A stretch of 64,000 bases of DNA from Papaver somniferum (taxonomy: Eukaryota > Streptophyta > Magnoliopsida > Ranunculales > Papaveraceae), in NCBI RefSeq assembly GCF_003573695.1, contig NC_039359.1, positions 88,454,566-88,518,565 of the forward strand, in the 5' to 3' direction. The notes under the pieces were generated by a model. That model saw only the letters and a program-made list of their open reading frames with translations. It did no database searches and had not been told where the DNA came from. Both the position numbers and the translations under genes were made by a program. The first letter of the stretch is position 1, and each line of letters begins with the position of its first letter. Below are positions 35,272-45,179 of this stretch, piece after piece.

Positions 35272-37043
35272 TACTCAAAGCTTTGTGAATTTACAACTAG
35301 CTGAAAAGTTGCAGTTACCCATTATACCCACATGCCATATGTTAGTCACTGTTTCTAATGGTGATACTACAATAAGTAAGGGTATATGTTCTGAATTGAT
35401 TTGGAGTATGCAGGGTTATCATTTCTGTGGTGATTTGAGAGTTCTTCCACTAGGAGGTTGTCACATGGTATTGGGAGTTGATTGGTTGAAACAATTGGGT
35501 GATGTGATGTTTAATCTAGCTGATCTCAAGGTTTCTTTTATCCACCAAGGGAAACAAATAACTCTTCAAGGTACTTCTTCCATTCCATCTTGCAATTTAA
35601 TCAGTGGTAGTTCCTTTATGAAATTTTTGAAAGCCAATACTCCTACTATTATTGGCCAATTTTTCTCCATTTCCACCATGCCTTTGGAACCAATTCCACC
35701 TGAGATCAATACACTTTTAGATTCTTTTTCAGATGTATTTGATAAGCCAACATTATTACGTCCTCCAAGGAAATTAGACCATAAGATACCTTTAAAACCG
35801 AATTCAACTCCTATTTCTCATAGACCATATAGATGTCCTTATATCCATAAGGAAGTTGTAGAAAAGTTGGCTCGTGACATGCTTAATACTGGGTTGATTC
35901 AAGAGAGTCATAGTCCTTTTGTTTCATCTATCTTACTCATTAAGAAAAAAGATGGCTCTTGGAGATTCTGTGTATACTATAGGAAGCTGAATGATATCAC
36001 AATTAAAGACAAGTTTACTATTCCTTTAATTGAATAGTTACTAGATGAATTGAATGGAGCAGTCATTTTTATAAAGTTATGCCATTTTCAAAACTGCTTT
36101 TAGAACACATCAGGGTCATTATGAGTCTAGAGTTATGCCATTTGGCCTTACAAATGCACCAGCTACTTTTCAATATCTCATGAATACCATATTTAAACCT
36201 TGCTTAAGGAAGTTCATCTTAGTCTTTTTTGATGACATTTTGGTTTATAGTAAGTCTGTGGAAGAACATGTATTATACTTGTCACAAACTTTGTCACTCT
36301 TGAGAGCACATTCCTTATTTTCCAACAAGAAAAAATGTTTTTTTACTTAGCCTCAGGTGGATTATTTGGGCCATCTTATTACTTCACAAGGAGTTTCTGC
36401 TGACCTTGATAAAATAGCTGCAATGCGGCCTTCGCCACAACCAGTTAACTCGAAGCAGTTGAGGGTTTTTTTGGGTTTGACTGGTTATTATAGAAGATTT
36501 GTCAAAGGTTATGGATTTCTCAGCAAGCCACTTACAGATATGTTGAAGAAAGATTCTTTTGTGTGGTCTCCTTTAGCCTTACAAGCATTTTCTGCTTTGA
36601 AACAAGCAATGATTTCTTCCCCAGTTCTGGCTCTTCCAAATTTTTCTCAATCATTTACAATGAAAACATATGCTTGCTCTACGGGGGTTGAGGCAGTATT
36701 GATGTAAAATGGAAGACCAATTGCATTTTATAGCAAAGCTTTAGGTCCCAAAGCATTAGCTTTATCCACTTATGAGAAAGAATTATTGGCCATTGTCATG
36801 GCAGTCCAAAAATGGAGGCATTATCTTTCTCATAGTCAGTTCATTATTCATACAGATTATCAAAGCTTGAAGTATCTCATAGAACAAAGGCTTACTACTG
36901 TCTTGCAACAGAAATGGCCCATGAAATTGATGGGACTAGATTACGTTATCAATTACAAAAAGGGCATGGAAAACAAAGTGGCAGATGCCTTATCTAGGCT
37001 TCCTCATGATGCTTCTACATGTCAAGCTATGGAAGTTTCTTAG
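35272..37043 (+). pseudogene. Protease, reverse transcriptase and RNase H region of the gypsy element
   Basis: Four consecutive frame pieces. 35,285-36,037: protease remainder (VLGVDWLKQLG) and RT N-terminus (IKKKDGSWRFC). 36,135-36,350: RT core with [13 protein letters not shown] and the catalytic FFDDILVYS. 36,357-36,707: RT thumb (FLGLTGYYRRF). 36,786-37,043: RNase H (HTDYQSLKYL, VADALSRL). Between 36,038 and 36,135 part of the RT core is missing: FIKL runs directly into the [17 protein letters not shown] region. Stops at 36,035, 36,348 and 36,705 separate the pieces. Confidence 0.85.
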
Positions 37044-38449
37044 CCACAATGGTACCAGGATATTATTTCAAGTTACACTGAGGACTCTCATGCTTAACAA
37101 TTAATTTCTGAACTCCTCATCACTCCTACCAACAAGTTGTACTCATTCAAAGATGGCATTCTCATATTCAAGGCTTGACTCTATGTTGGCTCTCACATGA
37201 ATATAAGGCAATCCATCATTCACTCTGTGCATACTTCAGTTGTAGGAGGCCATTCTGGGATGATGGGGACTTACAATGAGCAAAAGCTTATTTCTACTTG
37301 CCTCATATGAAGGAAGATATATTCACATTTGTTGCTGCCTGTGATGTTTGACAATGCAACAAGACTGATCATTCTTCTCCTGCTGGACTATTGCAACCCC
37401 TTCCAATTCCAGAGAGAGCATGGCAGCACATTTCTATGGATTTCATAGAAGGTTTACCAATGTATTACAAGAAGACTATCATTTTGGTAGTGGTGGACAG
37501 GCTTACTAAATATAGCCATTTCATTGCCTTGTGTCACCCTTTCATATCTATTTCATTAGCCAAAGAATTCATGCACCATATCTTCAAGCTTCATGGCCTT
37601 CCAAGATCCATAGTATCTGACAGGGACAAGGTATTTATTAGCTCTTTATGGAAACATTTATTTAAATCCTTGGGCACTCAATTGAACCTCAGTACATCAT
37701 ACCATCCACAAATAAATGGACAAACTGAGAGAACAAATGCTTGCTTGGAACAATATTTTAGGTGCATGAATGGTGTTACTCCTAAGCAATGGTTTAAATG
37801 GTTGTCCCTTGTTGAATGGTGGTTCAACACCAATTTCTATACTAGTCTGAAGATAACACCATTTCAGGCTTTATATGGCTACATTTCCCCACACATGGCT
37901 TTTTCGGTGCAGGCTACTACATCTGTTGCAGCTGTACAAGAATATCTTCAGGAAAGAGATCACATGCTGCAGTTACTCAAGGATGATCTGATTCAATCCC
38001 AACACAGAATTAAACATTATGCTGATCTTAAAAGGACTTAAAGATCTTTTGCAGAGGGAAACTTGGTTTTCTTGAAGTTACAGCCATATAGACAGTCTTC
38101 AGTGGCTCTCAAAACTAATATGAAGCTGGCTGCTAAATATTTTGGCCCTTTTGAAGTCTTACACAAAGTGGGTGTTGTTGCTTATAAGTTGAAGTTGCCT
38201 GCGGGATCAAGAATTCACCCTGTGTTTCATGTGTCCCAATTAAAGAAAAAAATTGGTCAGCACATTGTTCTCACTCCTACCCTGCCACTAGTGGATAGCT
38301 CAGGTACCTTCATTGTCACCCCTATTGTTGTTTTGGACTCCGGATATATTATCATGGATGATATCACTTTTTCTCAAGTATTGATTCAATGGGCTGGAGC
38401 TCCTGCTGAGGATGCAACATGGGAGGACATTGGCCACATTCAATCCTAA
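37044..38449 (+). pseudogene. Integrase with C-terminal chromodomain of the gypsy element
   Basis: A zinc-binding region with stops (37,044-37,390) is followed by the catalytic core 37,391-38,041. The core has acidic residues in MDFIEG and SDRDKVF and the Glu of GQTERTN, that is D, D and E. After a TAA at 38,039-38,041 the frame resumes (38,063-38,449) with the C-terminal GPFEVLHKVG and PVFHVSQLKK motifs. It ends in a chromodomain-like VLIQWAGAPAEDATWED. Chromodomains direct integration to marked chromatin in this clade. Confidence 0.85.
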
Positions 38450-38498
38450 TTCCCATACTTTATCCTTGAGGACAAGGATATGCCAAAGAAGGGGGTAT

Positions 38499-38785
38499 TG
38501 TCATGTACCTAGTGTTTTTCTTTAGCTGGTTGGGCAGTGACAAACCTTATTAGATCTTTTCTTTTGTTAAGCCCATTGTGGGAATGTATTTCTTTGATTC
38601 TGTTTTAGGGTACTTTGTTAGTTGTTTGCACCCAACGGCTGATTCAATCTTTTCCTTGGTTTATCTTCTCGGATTGGTTGTGAGAGAAAACCATTCAACC
38701 AATAATTGAAATTTATTAAGGATCATTCCTTGTCTGGGGAAGAGAAGGCACTGAAAGAGGTGAATCTGGAATTCAGTTCATGACA
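38499..38785 (+). repeat. 3' LTR of the gypsy element
   Basis: 287 bp, starts TGTCATG directly after the polypurine tract and ends CATGACA before the ATTAA duplication. Confidence 0.93.
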
Positions 38786-39489
38786 ATTAATCTTGGATAT
38801 TGAATTTTGAGATCATCCAAGTACTCCTCTTAACAATCAGGTTCATGGACTCTATTGTCTAGACTTTCTGATTGAGAAGAGGTAAAGATGTAAACTCTAT
38901 ATACATATTTTCAAGTATCATTTAGTTTGTCTACTTTCAATTGTATTAGGTTTTATTCATACGGGTTGCCTAACGAAAAATTTGGTGGTGTACTTAATAC
39001 CCTCTCCTTTCTGAATGGTATGGGAGATTTGTTGGTAGGTTATTGATCATTTGGAATATTATTTTTTTTTAATGTTGTTTGTATTGTCGATAAGAAACAA
39101 TATATATGCGTTCCCAACATTCTAGTACCTACAAGATGAAATCTCACACTCGAGATAAACTAATAGAGTAATAGTGTATCAACACTATATACAAAAGGTG
39201 TTGGATAACCTAGAAGTGAAATTAGTAATAATTTTTTCAAGTAAGACTAGATTTGGCCTCTGCAGAAAGGTAAGAAGATTTCGAAAAGAGGTTGGCCCTC
39301 GATCCCATTTGCCATATATTATTTGGGTTTTCTGGACTTAAAGGAATAGAAGCAAGGTACTGAAATCATGAATCGTGACGTGACTTGTCTATTATTATTT
39401 AGTATAAAATCGTATGTTGAATATTGAATCAGACATTCATGATCAGTTATCGAAACTCTTTGTGTTAACATGAGTTCTTATAAATACTT

Positions 39490-39994
39490 TGTTGAGACCT
39501 TAGTCCTACATTGGTAGATAGGGATTAATTTGGTAGTTTATAAGTCAATGGGATCCCTCATCTATTCAACCGGTTTTCGAGTTGAGTTCTACCCATGGGC
39601 TTATGACGAGTTGGGGTTGGTACGCTAACATTTGGTATTAGAGCCAACCACCATGACCCATACCCGCTCCATGGAAGGGGTGACATATAGCCTGGATTAA
39701 GGTGTAGGGGCACCTATGTATGGGCGCAGTTGTCACCGCATTGAATACTGATAGGTGTGGAGCCTCCATAAGGAAAGGGTTACCGTCGGATCAGTTTCGA
39801 TAGAGTGGGCCAACGAGGACATTGGGTCTGGAAGCATGGTGGGATGTCAGGACCTTAGTCCCACATTGGTAAATAGGGCTTAATTAGGTAGTTTGTAAGT
39901 CAATGGGATCCCTCATCTAGTCAACCGGTTTAACCAATTTTCGAGTTGAGTTTTACCCATGGGTTTATGATGAGTTTGGGTTGGTACCTCAACA
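39490..39994 (+). mobile_element. TRIM-like miniature LTR retrotransposon
   Basis: Direct repeats at 39,490-39,630 (141 bp) and 39,845-39,994 (150 bp), both TG...CTAACA/CTCAACA and carrying ACCTTAGTCC and CAATGGGATCCCTCATCTA. A primer-site-like TTTGGTATTAGAGCC follows the first at once, and a purine-rich GGTGGGA precedes the second. TACTT flanks both sides (39,485-39,489 and 39,995-39,999). The 214-bp internal part has no coding frame. This is the standard TRIM layout. Confidence 0.85.
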
Positions 39995-40855
39995 TACTTT
40001 TTTTTAATCTTCATCGTACAAATTCATTTTCATTTGCATTTCCTCTGAATCGGGATCCGTACTTGCAAAGAAAAACTTGATTTGTATAAAAAAAGGTGTG
40101 ATTTGAGAAAAGAGAACGATGAGTAATTCGATTTATATCGAAGAATAAATAGTCCTTGAGCAAAGTAGTTGTTGGCGGAAAAGGTATGGTAGTGAAGCTG
40201 ATGTTCTGTCGCGCAAGTTCAGCCGCACGTCAAATCTTCTATCGCCATCTGGGCTTTACCAGAGTGGAGAAACGAGTTAGCCCACACACCTGGCTTCGAA
40301 AAGAACGATTTTTTGGGGACCATGGTTTTTTTGGAGGGACCATGGTTCTATTTTTAGTAAGACATTTAGAAGTAAATCTAGGTCACCCCTTATCTAGATA
40401 TTTATATTAATACCTAAACTACCCTCCTGATTAATTTTGGGTAATGATTAGTGAAATCATTAATGAAATGATTAAGCTAAAGAAGTAGAATTATTGAGAG
40501 AGTAAAGTTAGAGAAGATGAAAAGGAAAAACAAGGGAAATAAAAATAAATAAATTGAGTTCACTAATCTTGAGTATTCAAGTGATGATTCAATTGATGAT
40601 AACACATCTGAATCTTCATCTCCTTCCTCTCCTAGAGTATTGGTTAATCTTCACAGTGATTCAAATATGAGTTATTTCTTAGATGGTGATTGTATTCTTC
40701 CCCAAACTCAATCTCAAGATGAAAATGATGGATTTTACCAACCACAACCGGAGGAAGAGCATTTGGGTCATTAGGTATGCTTCAAACTTAGATAATGTTG
40801 GTTTAATTGCTCCAAACTTTCAAAAAAATGAAAATTTTTATGTAGATTTGGGCCA

Positions 40856-41585
40856 GTTCGGTTACCATATGTCAAGAACATGTAACCGAACACACCTGAA
40901 AGTGTAGTTCGGTTACGTTTTCCAAACACGCAGGTTACCGAACTCGCTTGTTAATGGAGGTTTTGGTCGTACAGTGTAATGTTCGGTTTGACCGCAGTGT
41001 AACCGAACTTTAGGGTCTAGAAGTTCGGTTGCTTTGCAAACAATAACTAACCGAACTTTACGTGAAAATAAAATTTTACCAACTGTACATAGTTCGGTTG
41101 GTCCGCAAACTTCATACCAACCAACTATCCAACCGAACTTTACACTAAAAAAAATTATTCCAAGTGTAAGAAGTTCGGTTGGTTCGCAAACTTTTATCCA
41201 AAAGCGTATCTAACCGAACTCACCGATAAAAAAAAAAACAAATTTACAATGCTATATTCGGTTACCTAGTGTAAAATGGTAGGTAACCGAACTTTGAACT
41301 TAACAATTTATTTGGGTACATCTTGTGTGTTCGGTTACATATCAAATTGCTCTACCAACCGAACTTAAAGTTCAGTGATATCCTTATTTTGCGAAGGAAC
41401 CGAACTTATGGACTTGTGTTGTTCTAATACAAGGAGTTCGGTTAAAAGTATTTTTTTCGAGAGTTCGGTTAAGAAAAAATTAATTCGTGATAACCGAACT
41501 TTTTGTGACGAAACCGAACGTTTTGCGACGTAACCGAACTAAAAGTTCGACTGAGACTTGTTTTTTGCGACGTAACCGAACTTTT
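40856..41585. repeat. Array of alternating AACCGAAC / GTTCGGTT motifs
   Basis: About 23 copies of the 8-base core AACCGAAC or its inverse GTTCGGTT in 730 bp, at first almost strictly alternating in orientation (40,856 to about 41,360), then mostly in the AACCGAAC sense. The core is often extended to GTAACCGAACTT / AAGTTCGGTTAC. Spacer sequences of 20-40 bases are unrelated, so only the core is conserved. Any two neighbours could pair as a hairpin. Confidence 0.85.
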
Positions 41586-41737
41586 CTCTGGAAAAAAAAA
41601 CCTCCATTAAACCTCTCTGCAACTTCCATTTTCAACTCATTTTGGTGATTACTTCTCATTTATTCAACCAAAAACGAATGACAAGTAATGGGTTTGTGAG
41701 AATATCTTTGTTAATGTTTTAAATTAAGCTATATATA

Positions 41738-41855
41738 GAGGTGATGGTGGTTGGTGGTGGTGGTAATCAGAGGTGGTGGTGGTAATGGGTGGTTGGTGGT
41801 GGTGATAATCGGAGGTGGTGGTGGTGGTGGGAGGAGGTGGTGGTTATATTTATAT
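41738..41855. repeat. GGTGGT-rich simple sequence
   Basis: G-rich imperfect repeats of GGTGGTGG; one strand has many closely spaced GG runs that could form quadruplex structures. Confidence 0.8.
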
Positions 41856-42179
41856 ACATATAGGTGGTTATTAGGTTGGTTTTAAATTAAATTAGAATAA
41901 GGATAGGTTAGTCATTTCAACGCTTTAGGACACCTCTTATAACTATAGGAAAGGTGGCCTAATAAAACCATGGTCCCCTCAAAAAAACCATGATCCCTAA
42001 AAAAAAATCACTTTCAAAATGTTCCATCTGGGCTTTACCAGAGTGGAGAAACGAGTAGCCCACCCACCTGGCTTCGAAAATGTTCTCATTTGTACGTCAC
42101 CCCAAATACAGTATATACTTTCTTTTTTCAGGCAAAAGTAGAAAAGTAAAAAACCCATGGATGGAGCATGAGATTATCG

Positions 42180-42266
42180 GGGTGGATGGTATAATGGTAG
42201 GCTTTTCGTTCGACAGTGTTCTAGAAGTGTTTTTTTTAGTCTATATAAACAAGAGTTCGATTTGAA
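42180..42266 (+). other. tRNA-like (possible SINE head or tRNA pseudogene)
   Basis: TGGTATAATGGTAGG at 42,187-42,201 resembles a pol III A box. GAGTTCGATTTGAAC at 42,252-42,266 resembles a B box, about 65 bases downstream. No convincing acceptor stem pairs, so a functional tRNA is unlikely. Confidence 0.25.
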
Positions 42267-42294
42267 CACGGCAGTTGATTTTATTGTCAAAGCT

Positions 42295-42488
42295 GAAAAA
42301 TCAAGCCAACACCTGAATATATAAATAACCTTTTAAGGCTCATTCAACAAACTACTCTAACTCCATAATCAGAACTTTTATATTTTTCTGGACTCTAAAA
42401 AACAACTAGCCTCACTTCCTCTTCAGTAAACCTTATTTTTTCTGTAGCTAAAAGTGATCATCGCCAGGATTTCGGTGTCTAAAAAGGT
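42295..42488 (+). promoter_or_regulatory. Conserved promoter/5' leader of the second Lys/Gly-rich gene
   Basis: Shares ordered blocks with 4,103-4,231: AAAAATCAAGC, CACCTGA, ATAACCT, ATTCAACAAAC, TTTATATTT as TATA box, and AGCTAAAAGTGATCATCG shortly before the ATG. An extra CT-rich stretch of about 60 bases here separates the TATA box from the last block. Confidence 0.5.
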
Positions 42489-42761
42489 ATGGAAAGAAAC
42501 AACTCGTATAGTGCATCATGGGCTGATCAATGGGATTACAACAACCCGGATCCTGTATATGAAAACAAGAAGAAGAACAGGAAATTTCTGACCCTTGGTG
42601 GTGGTGGTGATGGAACTAACAAATATGGGAAAAAAGTTGGAGATGGTTTGGAAAAGACTAAAGAAGTGGCGATAACAAGTGCTAAGAAAGTTAAAGAAGG
42701 TGCAACTTTCGGGTTTCAGTGGCTCAAAGAAAAATACAATAAGAGAACCCAAAAACACTAG
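42489..42761 (+). CDS. Small Lys/Gly-rich protein, single module
   Basis: A 90-residue intronless frame. The N-terminus is polar and Asn/Tyr-rich (SWADQWDYNNPDPVYENKK), then LTLGGGGDGTNKYGKK, then one module VGDGLEKTKEVA, SAKKVKEGATFGFQWLKEK, ending KRTQKH. Module and terminus match the second module of the 4,232-4,696 protein closely, while the N-termini differ. It is basic, with no signal peptide or membrane span. Function unknown. Conservation of upstream sequence and of amino acids supports a real gene. The polyadenylation region probably lies within the AT-rich 42,762-42,900. Confidence 0.7.
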   Translation: MERNNSYSASWADQWDYNNPDPVYENKKKNRKFLTLGGGGDGTNKYGKKVGDGLEKTKEVAITSAKKVKEGATFGFQWLKEKYNKRTQKH

Positions 42762-42992
42762 GACTATTTTTTCTTGATCCTTAATGGATATGATTGTTTC
42801 TGTAGTGATTTCTTGATTTTAGTTTGTCTTTCTTGTACAAATTCATATTTTGAATATATATAACAGTAAATAAATCAATTTTTATGTAGTAAATAAATTT
42901 TGCATCTAACTCCAGTCAAAACAATGAGTTTAAAATGCAGCTCAAATACAGTATGTATATGTTAGGACTACTTTTAACATCATGTTTTACCT

Positions 42993-45179
42993 TCAGCTAG
43001 CTTTAACAAACGGTAGAGATTCTCTTGGGGGTCTCTCCACACTGTGAGGAACAACTGCAACAGAAAAACCTTCTTTAGAGATCCTTTCTGAAATTCCTGA
43101 AGCAATCGAATACTTATTACTTTCGTAGCAGGCAGTCTTGAATGCTGCGTAAATAACAGGATCGGCATTCCGATCTTTATCCAATAGTTTATGATAGAAT
43201 TCAGCAGCCATTTCAACTTTCCCTTCACAACAAAGTTTCCTTACCAATGTTTTTCCTGTTCTAATCCACAACCTCGTATCTAACTTATCCAAAACAGCCA
43301 TTGCTGTAACCGAATCTTCTAGCTTACAATACTCGTAAGCTACTGTTATTGGAGTAACTTCACAAGGAGATAATCCTTTGTCTACCATGGAATCATAAAG
43401 AATTCGCGCCTCTTTCAGCTTTGATTCCTTACAAAGACCGCTTATTAAAGCCCCATATGTAAGTGAATCAGCTGCAGGGCCCTTCTTTGACATTCTTTGA
43501 AAGATGTCCAATGCTAAACCAGAATTTCCATCTCTACAATACCCACATACCAATGACGTATAAGATTGTTTCGTTGGAACCATACCCTGATTAAGGGCTT
43601 CCTTTAAGAACCTTTCTCCCTCTTTCACATCTCTTTGCCTGCAAAATGCTCCGATTAAGGAATTGTAAGTATGAATGTCAGGACAACAGCCTGCAGTGAT
43701 CATTTTACTGAAAACCTCCATGGCTTTCGTAGTGTCAGATCTTCGACAATGCTCAGAAATTAGTATGGTGTATGTGATGTGATCAGCTCGAAGTCCTCTT
43801 TCAAATGCAATTTCAAGCATCCTATAAGCCTCCTGTAAATCACCCTTTTTGCATAGACCATTAACGAGTGAATTGTAAGTACATATATTGGGGTTACAAC
43901 CTTCTTCCACCATTTGTTCCATCAACTCATTCACTCTAAAAAAATTGCCTACTTTAGCGTGCCCGTCAATGAGAGTAGTATAAGTATTAGTATTTGGGGC
44001 CAATTCTTGTTCCTGCATTCTCCTAAATAACATTTCAGCTCTATCTAGTTTCTTCTCTTTGCAATAGCCACTGATCATTGCTGTAAAAGTATGAACATTC
44101 CGCTTGTAATTCTCACTTCTAACGAGCTTCAAAAACAACTTATATGCTTTCTCTGTCCAACCTTTCTTGCATAAACCATCAATCAAAGCTGTATGTGTAT
44201 AAACATTTGGTTTCCAACCTCTTTTCCCCATTTCTTCTAAAACTTCAAAAGCTTGTTTAATACTTCCTCGTTTACATAACTGGTTAACCAAAGCACTGTA
44301 ATTTATCACATTTGGAGGAGAACCCATCTCACACATTCTCTCAAAAACCCTGAAAACTCTATCTACTGATCCTTTCTTACAAAACAAATCTACCATTGCA
44401 GTACATGCAACATTATCCAATACAAACCCCTTCTCCATCATTTCATTAACCCACTTTTCAACTACTGAAATACTAATACCCTCTCTACAATGACCAATTA
44501 TCATAGTCCTATAAGTGCAAGCATTAGGAGAAGCACCTCTATCAGACATTTCAACAAACACATTCTCTGCTAACTTCATTAAACTAGATTCAACAACAAA
44601 CCTCAGTATACAATTCAATGTATGAACATTTGGAGGTAAACCCAGGTTATGAATCTCAAAAACCATGTTAATAGCATAATCCAATTTACCAATCTCATAA
44701 AAACTGGCAACCATATATCTTAAAACTTCATGAGCTTTATCAGGATGACCAGACTGGATAAATGAAGAAGCAGTAGTGATATAAAAACGCATAAAATGGC
44801 GGTATTGAGGAATTCTAATTGCCCAATAAAAGAAACTCAAAGCTACCATAGGACCTGAATTATTGATTAGAGAAGCAATGACTGTAATTGCTTGTTCTGG
44901 GGTTAAAACAGATGGATCAATTTGAAGATTCAAAAGCTTGGGCATTGTTGATGATGAGTCAGATTGATATGAACTGTAAGATTGATTTACTAGATTGCAG
45001 ATTGTTGTGATAGAAGTTTCACTTTGAGTTAATTCTGTTTGTGGTGGCAGCGGTGGTTGGGAAGAGAAGGAGGATATGAAGATGAAGAAAGGGTTGTGGT
45101 ATTTTGATAATGATGATGAAGAAGAAGGCCATAATAATTTGTATTGAAGTAATCGAAGTGTTGAAGGACAGGAAAGCAT
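42993..45179 (-). CDS. P-class pentatricopeptide repeat protein, At4g19890-like
   Basis: An uninterrupted 728-residue frame without introns. The N-terminus (MLSCPSTLRLLQYKLLWPSS) is basic and Ser-rich with no acidic residues, as in mitochondrial or plastid presequences. From about residue 145 there are some 14-15 tandem 35-residue PPR motifs, recognisable by phrases such as NVYTHTALIDGLCKKGWTEK, NTYTTLIDGHAKVGNF and DSLTYGALISGLCKESK. No PLS pattern and no E, DYW or SMR domain. The start and the block KPNVYTHTALIDGLCK/WTEKA/LFLKLVRS match Arabidopsis At4g19890 as I recall it, in order and position. PPR proteins bind organelle RNA to stabilise, splice or translate it; the target here is unknown. 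The ATG at 45,179 gives the full presequence. No lesion is seen. Confidence 0.93.
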   Translation of the reverse strand: MLSCPSTLRLLQYKLLWPSSSSSLSKYHNPFFIFISSFSSQPPLPPQTELTQSETSITTICNLVNQSYSSYQSDSSSTMPKLLNLQIDPSVLTPEQAITVIASLINNSGPMVALSFFYWAIRIPQYRHFMRFYITTASSFIQSGHPDKAHEVLRYMVASFYEIGKLDYAINMVFEIHNLGLPPNVHTLNCILRFVVESSLMKLAENVFVEMSDRGASPNACTYRTMIIGHCREGISISVVEKWVNEMMEKGFVLDNVACTAMVDLFCKKGSVDRVFRVFERMCEMGSPPNVINYSALVNQLCKRGSIKQAFEVLEEMGKRGWKPNVYTHTALIDGLCKKGWTEKAYKLFLKLVRSENYKRNVHTFTAMISGYCKEKKLDRAEMLFRRMQEQELAPNTNTYTTLIDGHAKVGNFFRVNELMEQMVEEGCNPNICTYNSLVNGLCKKGDLQEAYRMLEIAFERGLRADHITYTILISEHCRRSDTTKAMEVFSKMITAGCCPDIHTYNSLIGAFCRQRDVKEGERFLKEALNQGMVPTKQSYTSLVCGYCRDGNSGLALDIFQRMSKKGPAADSLTYGALISGLCKESKLKEARILYDSMVDKGLSPCEVTPITVAYEYCKLEDSVTAMAVLDKLDTRLWIRTGKTLVRKLCCEGKVEMAAEFYHKLLDKDRNADPVIYAAFKTACYESNKYSIASGISERISKEGFSVAVVPHSVERPPRESLPFVKAS

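Larger units (their letters stand above)
33685..38785 (+). mobile_element. Complete Ty3/gypsy chromodomain element (decayed)
   Basis: LTRs 33,685-33,973 and 38,499-38,785 start TGTCATG and end CATGACA; target duplication ATTAA at 33,680-33,684 and 38,786-38,790. A primer site TTGGTATCAG follows the 5' LTR, and a polypurine tract (CCAAAGAAGGGGGTAT) precedes the 3' LTR. The order gag, protease, RT, RNase H, integrase, chromodomain defines a chromodomain-bearing Ty3/gypsy element. It lies inside the 3' LTR of the outer element and so is younger than it. Every pol module carries stops or frame breaks, so it is not autonomous now. Confidence 0.93.
27030..39013 (+). mobile_element. Outer Copia-type LTR retrotransposon, pol-less, hosting two other elements
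   Basis: AATGG at 27,025-27,029 and 39,014-39,018 flanks the whole 12-kb structure. The 5' LTR is 27,030-28,864 (starts TGTTAGAGAACTG, ends TTTTCA), and a primer site ATTCGTATCAGAGCAGG begins at 28,865. The 3' LTR (33,081-33,684 plus 38,786-39,013) is internally deleted and split by a gypsy element. Without the insertions the internal region is only about 1.3 kb, with gag remnants and no protease, integrase or reverse transcriptase. It is therefore a deletion derivative or non-autonomous member of the family that also supplied 47,638-57,059. Confidence 0.8.
40303..42010. mobile_element. Mutator-like non-autonomous element with inverted ends
   Basis: Left end GATTTTTTGGGGACCATGG and the reverse complement of the right end TGATTTTTTTTTAGGGATCATGG-like are inverted copies; both continue through a second ACCATGGTT about 20 bases further in. 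The flanks CTTCGAAAA (40,294-40,302) and CTTTCAAAA (42,011-42,019) are a 9-bp duplication with two mismatches, as expected for an old Mutator-like insertion. There is no transposase. The interior holds the AACCGAAC/GTTCGGTT array and a GGTGGT tract. Confidence 0.68.

Noticed and set aside
40156..40410. 84-codon frame with a GNAT-like phrase (FYRHLGF)
   Set aside because: It runs across the left end of a transposon; too short and no acetyl-CoA-binding motif.
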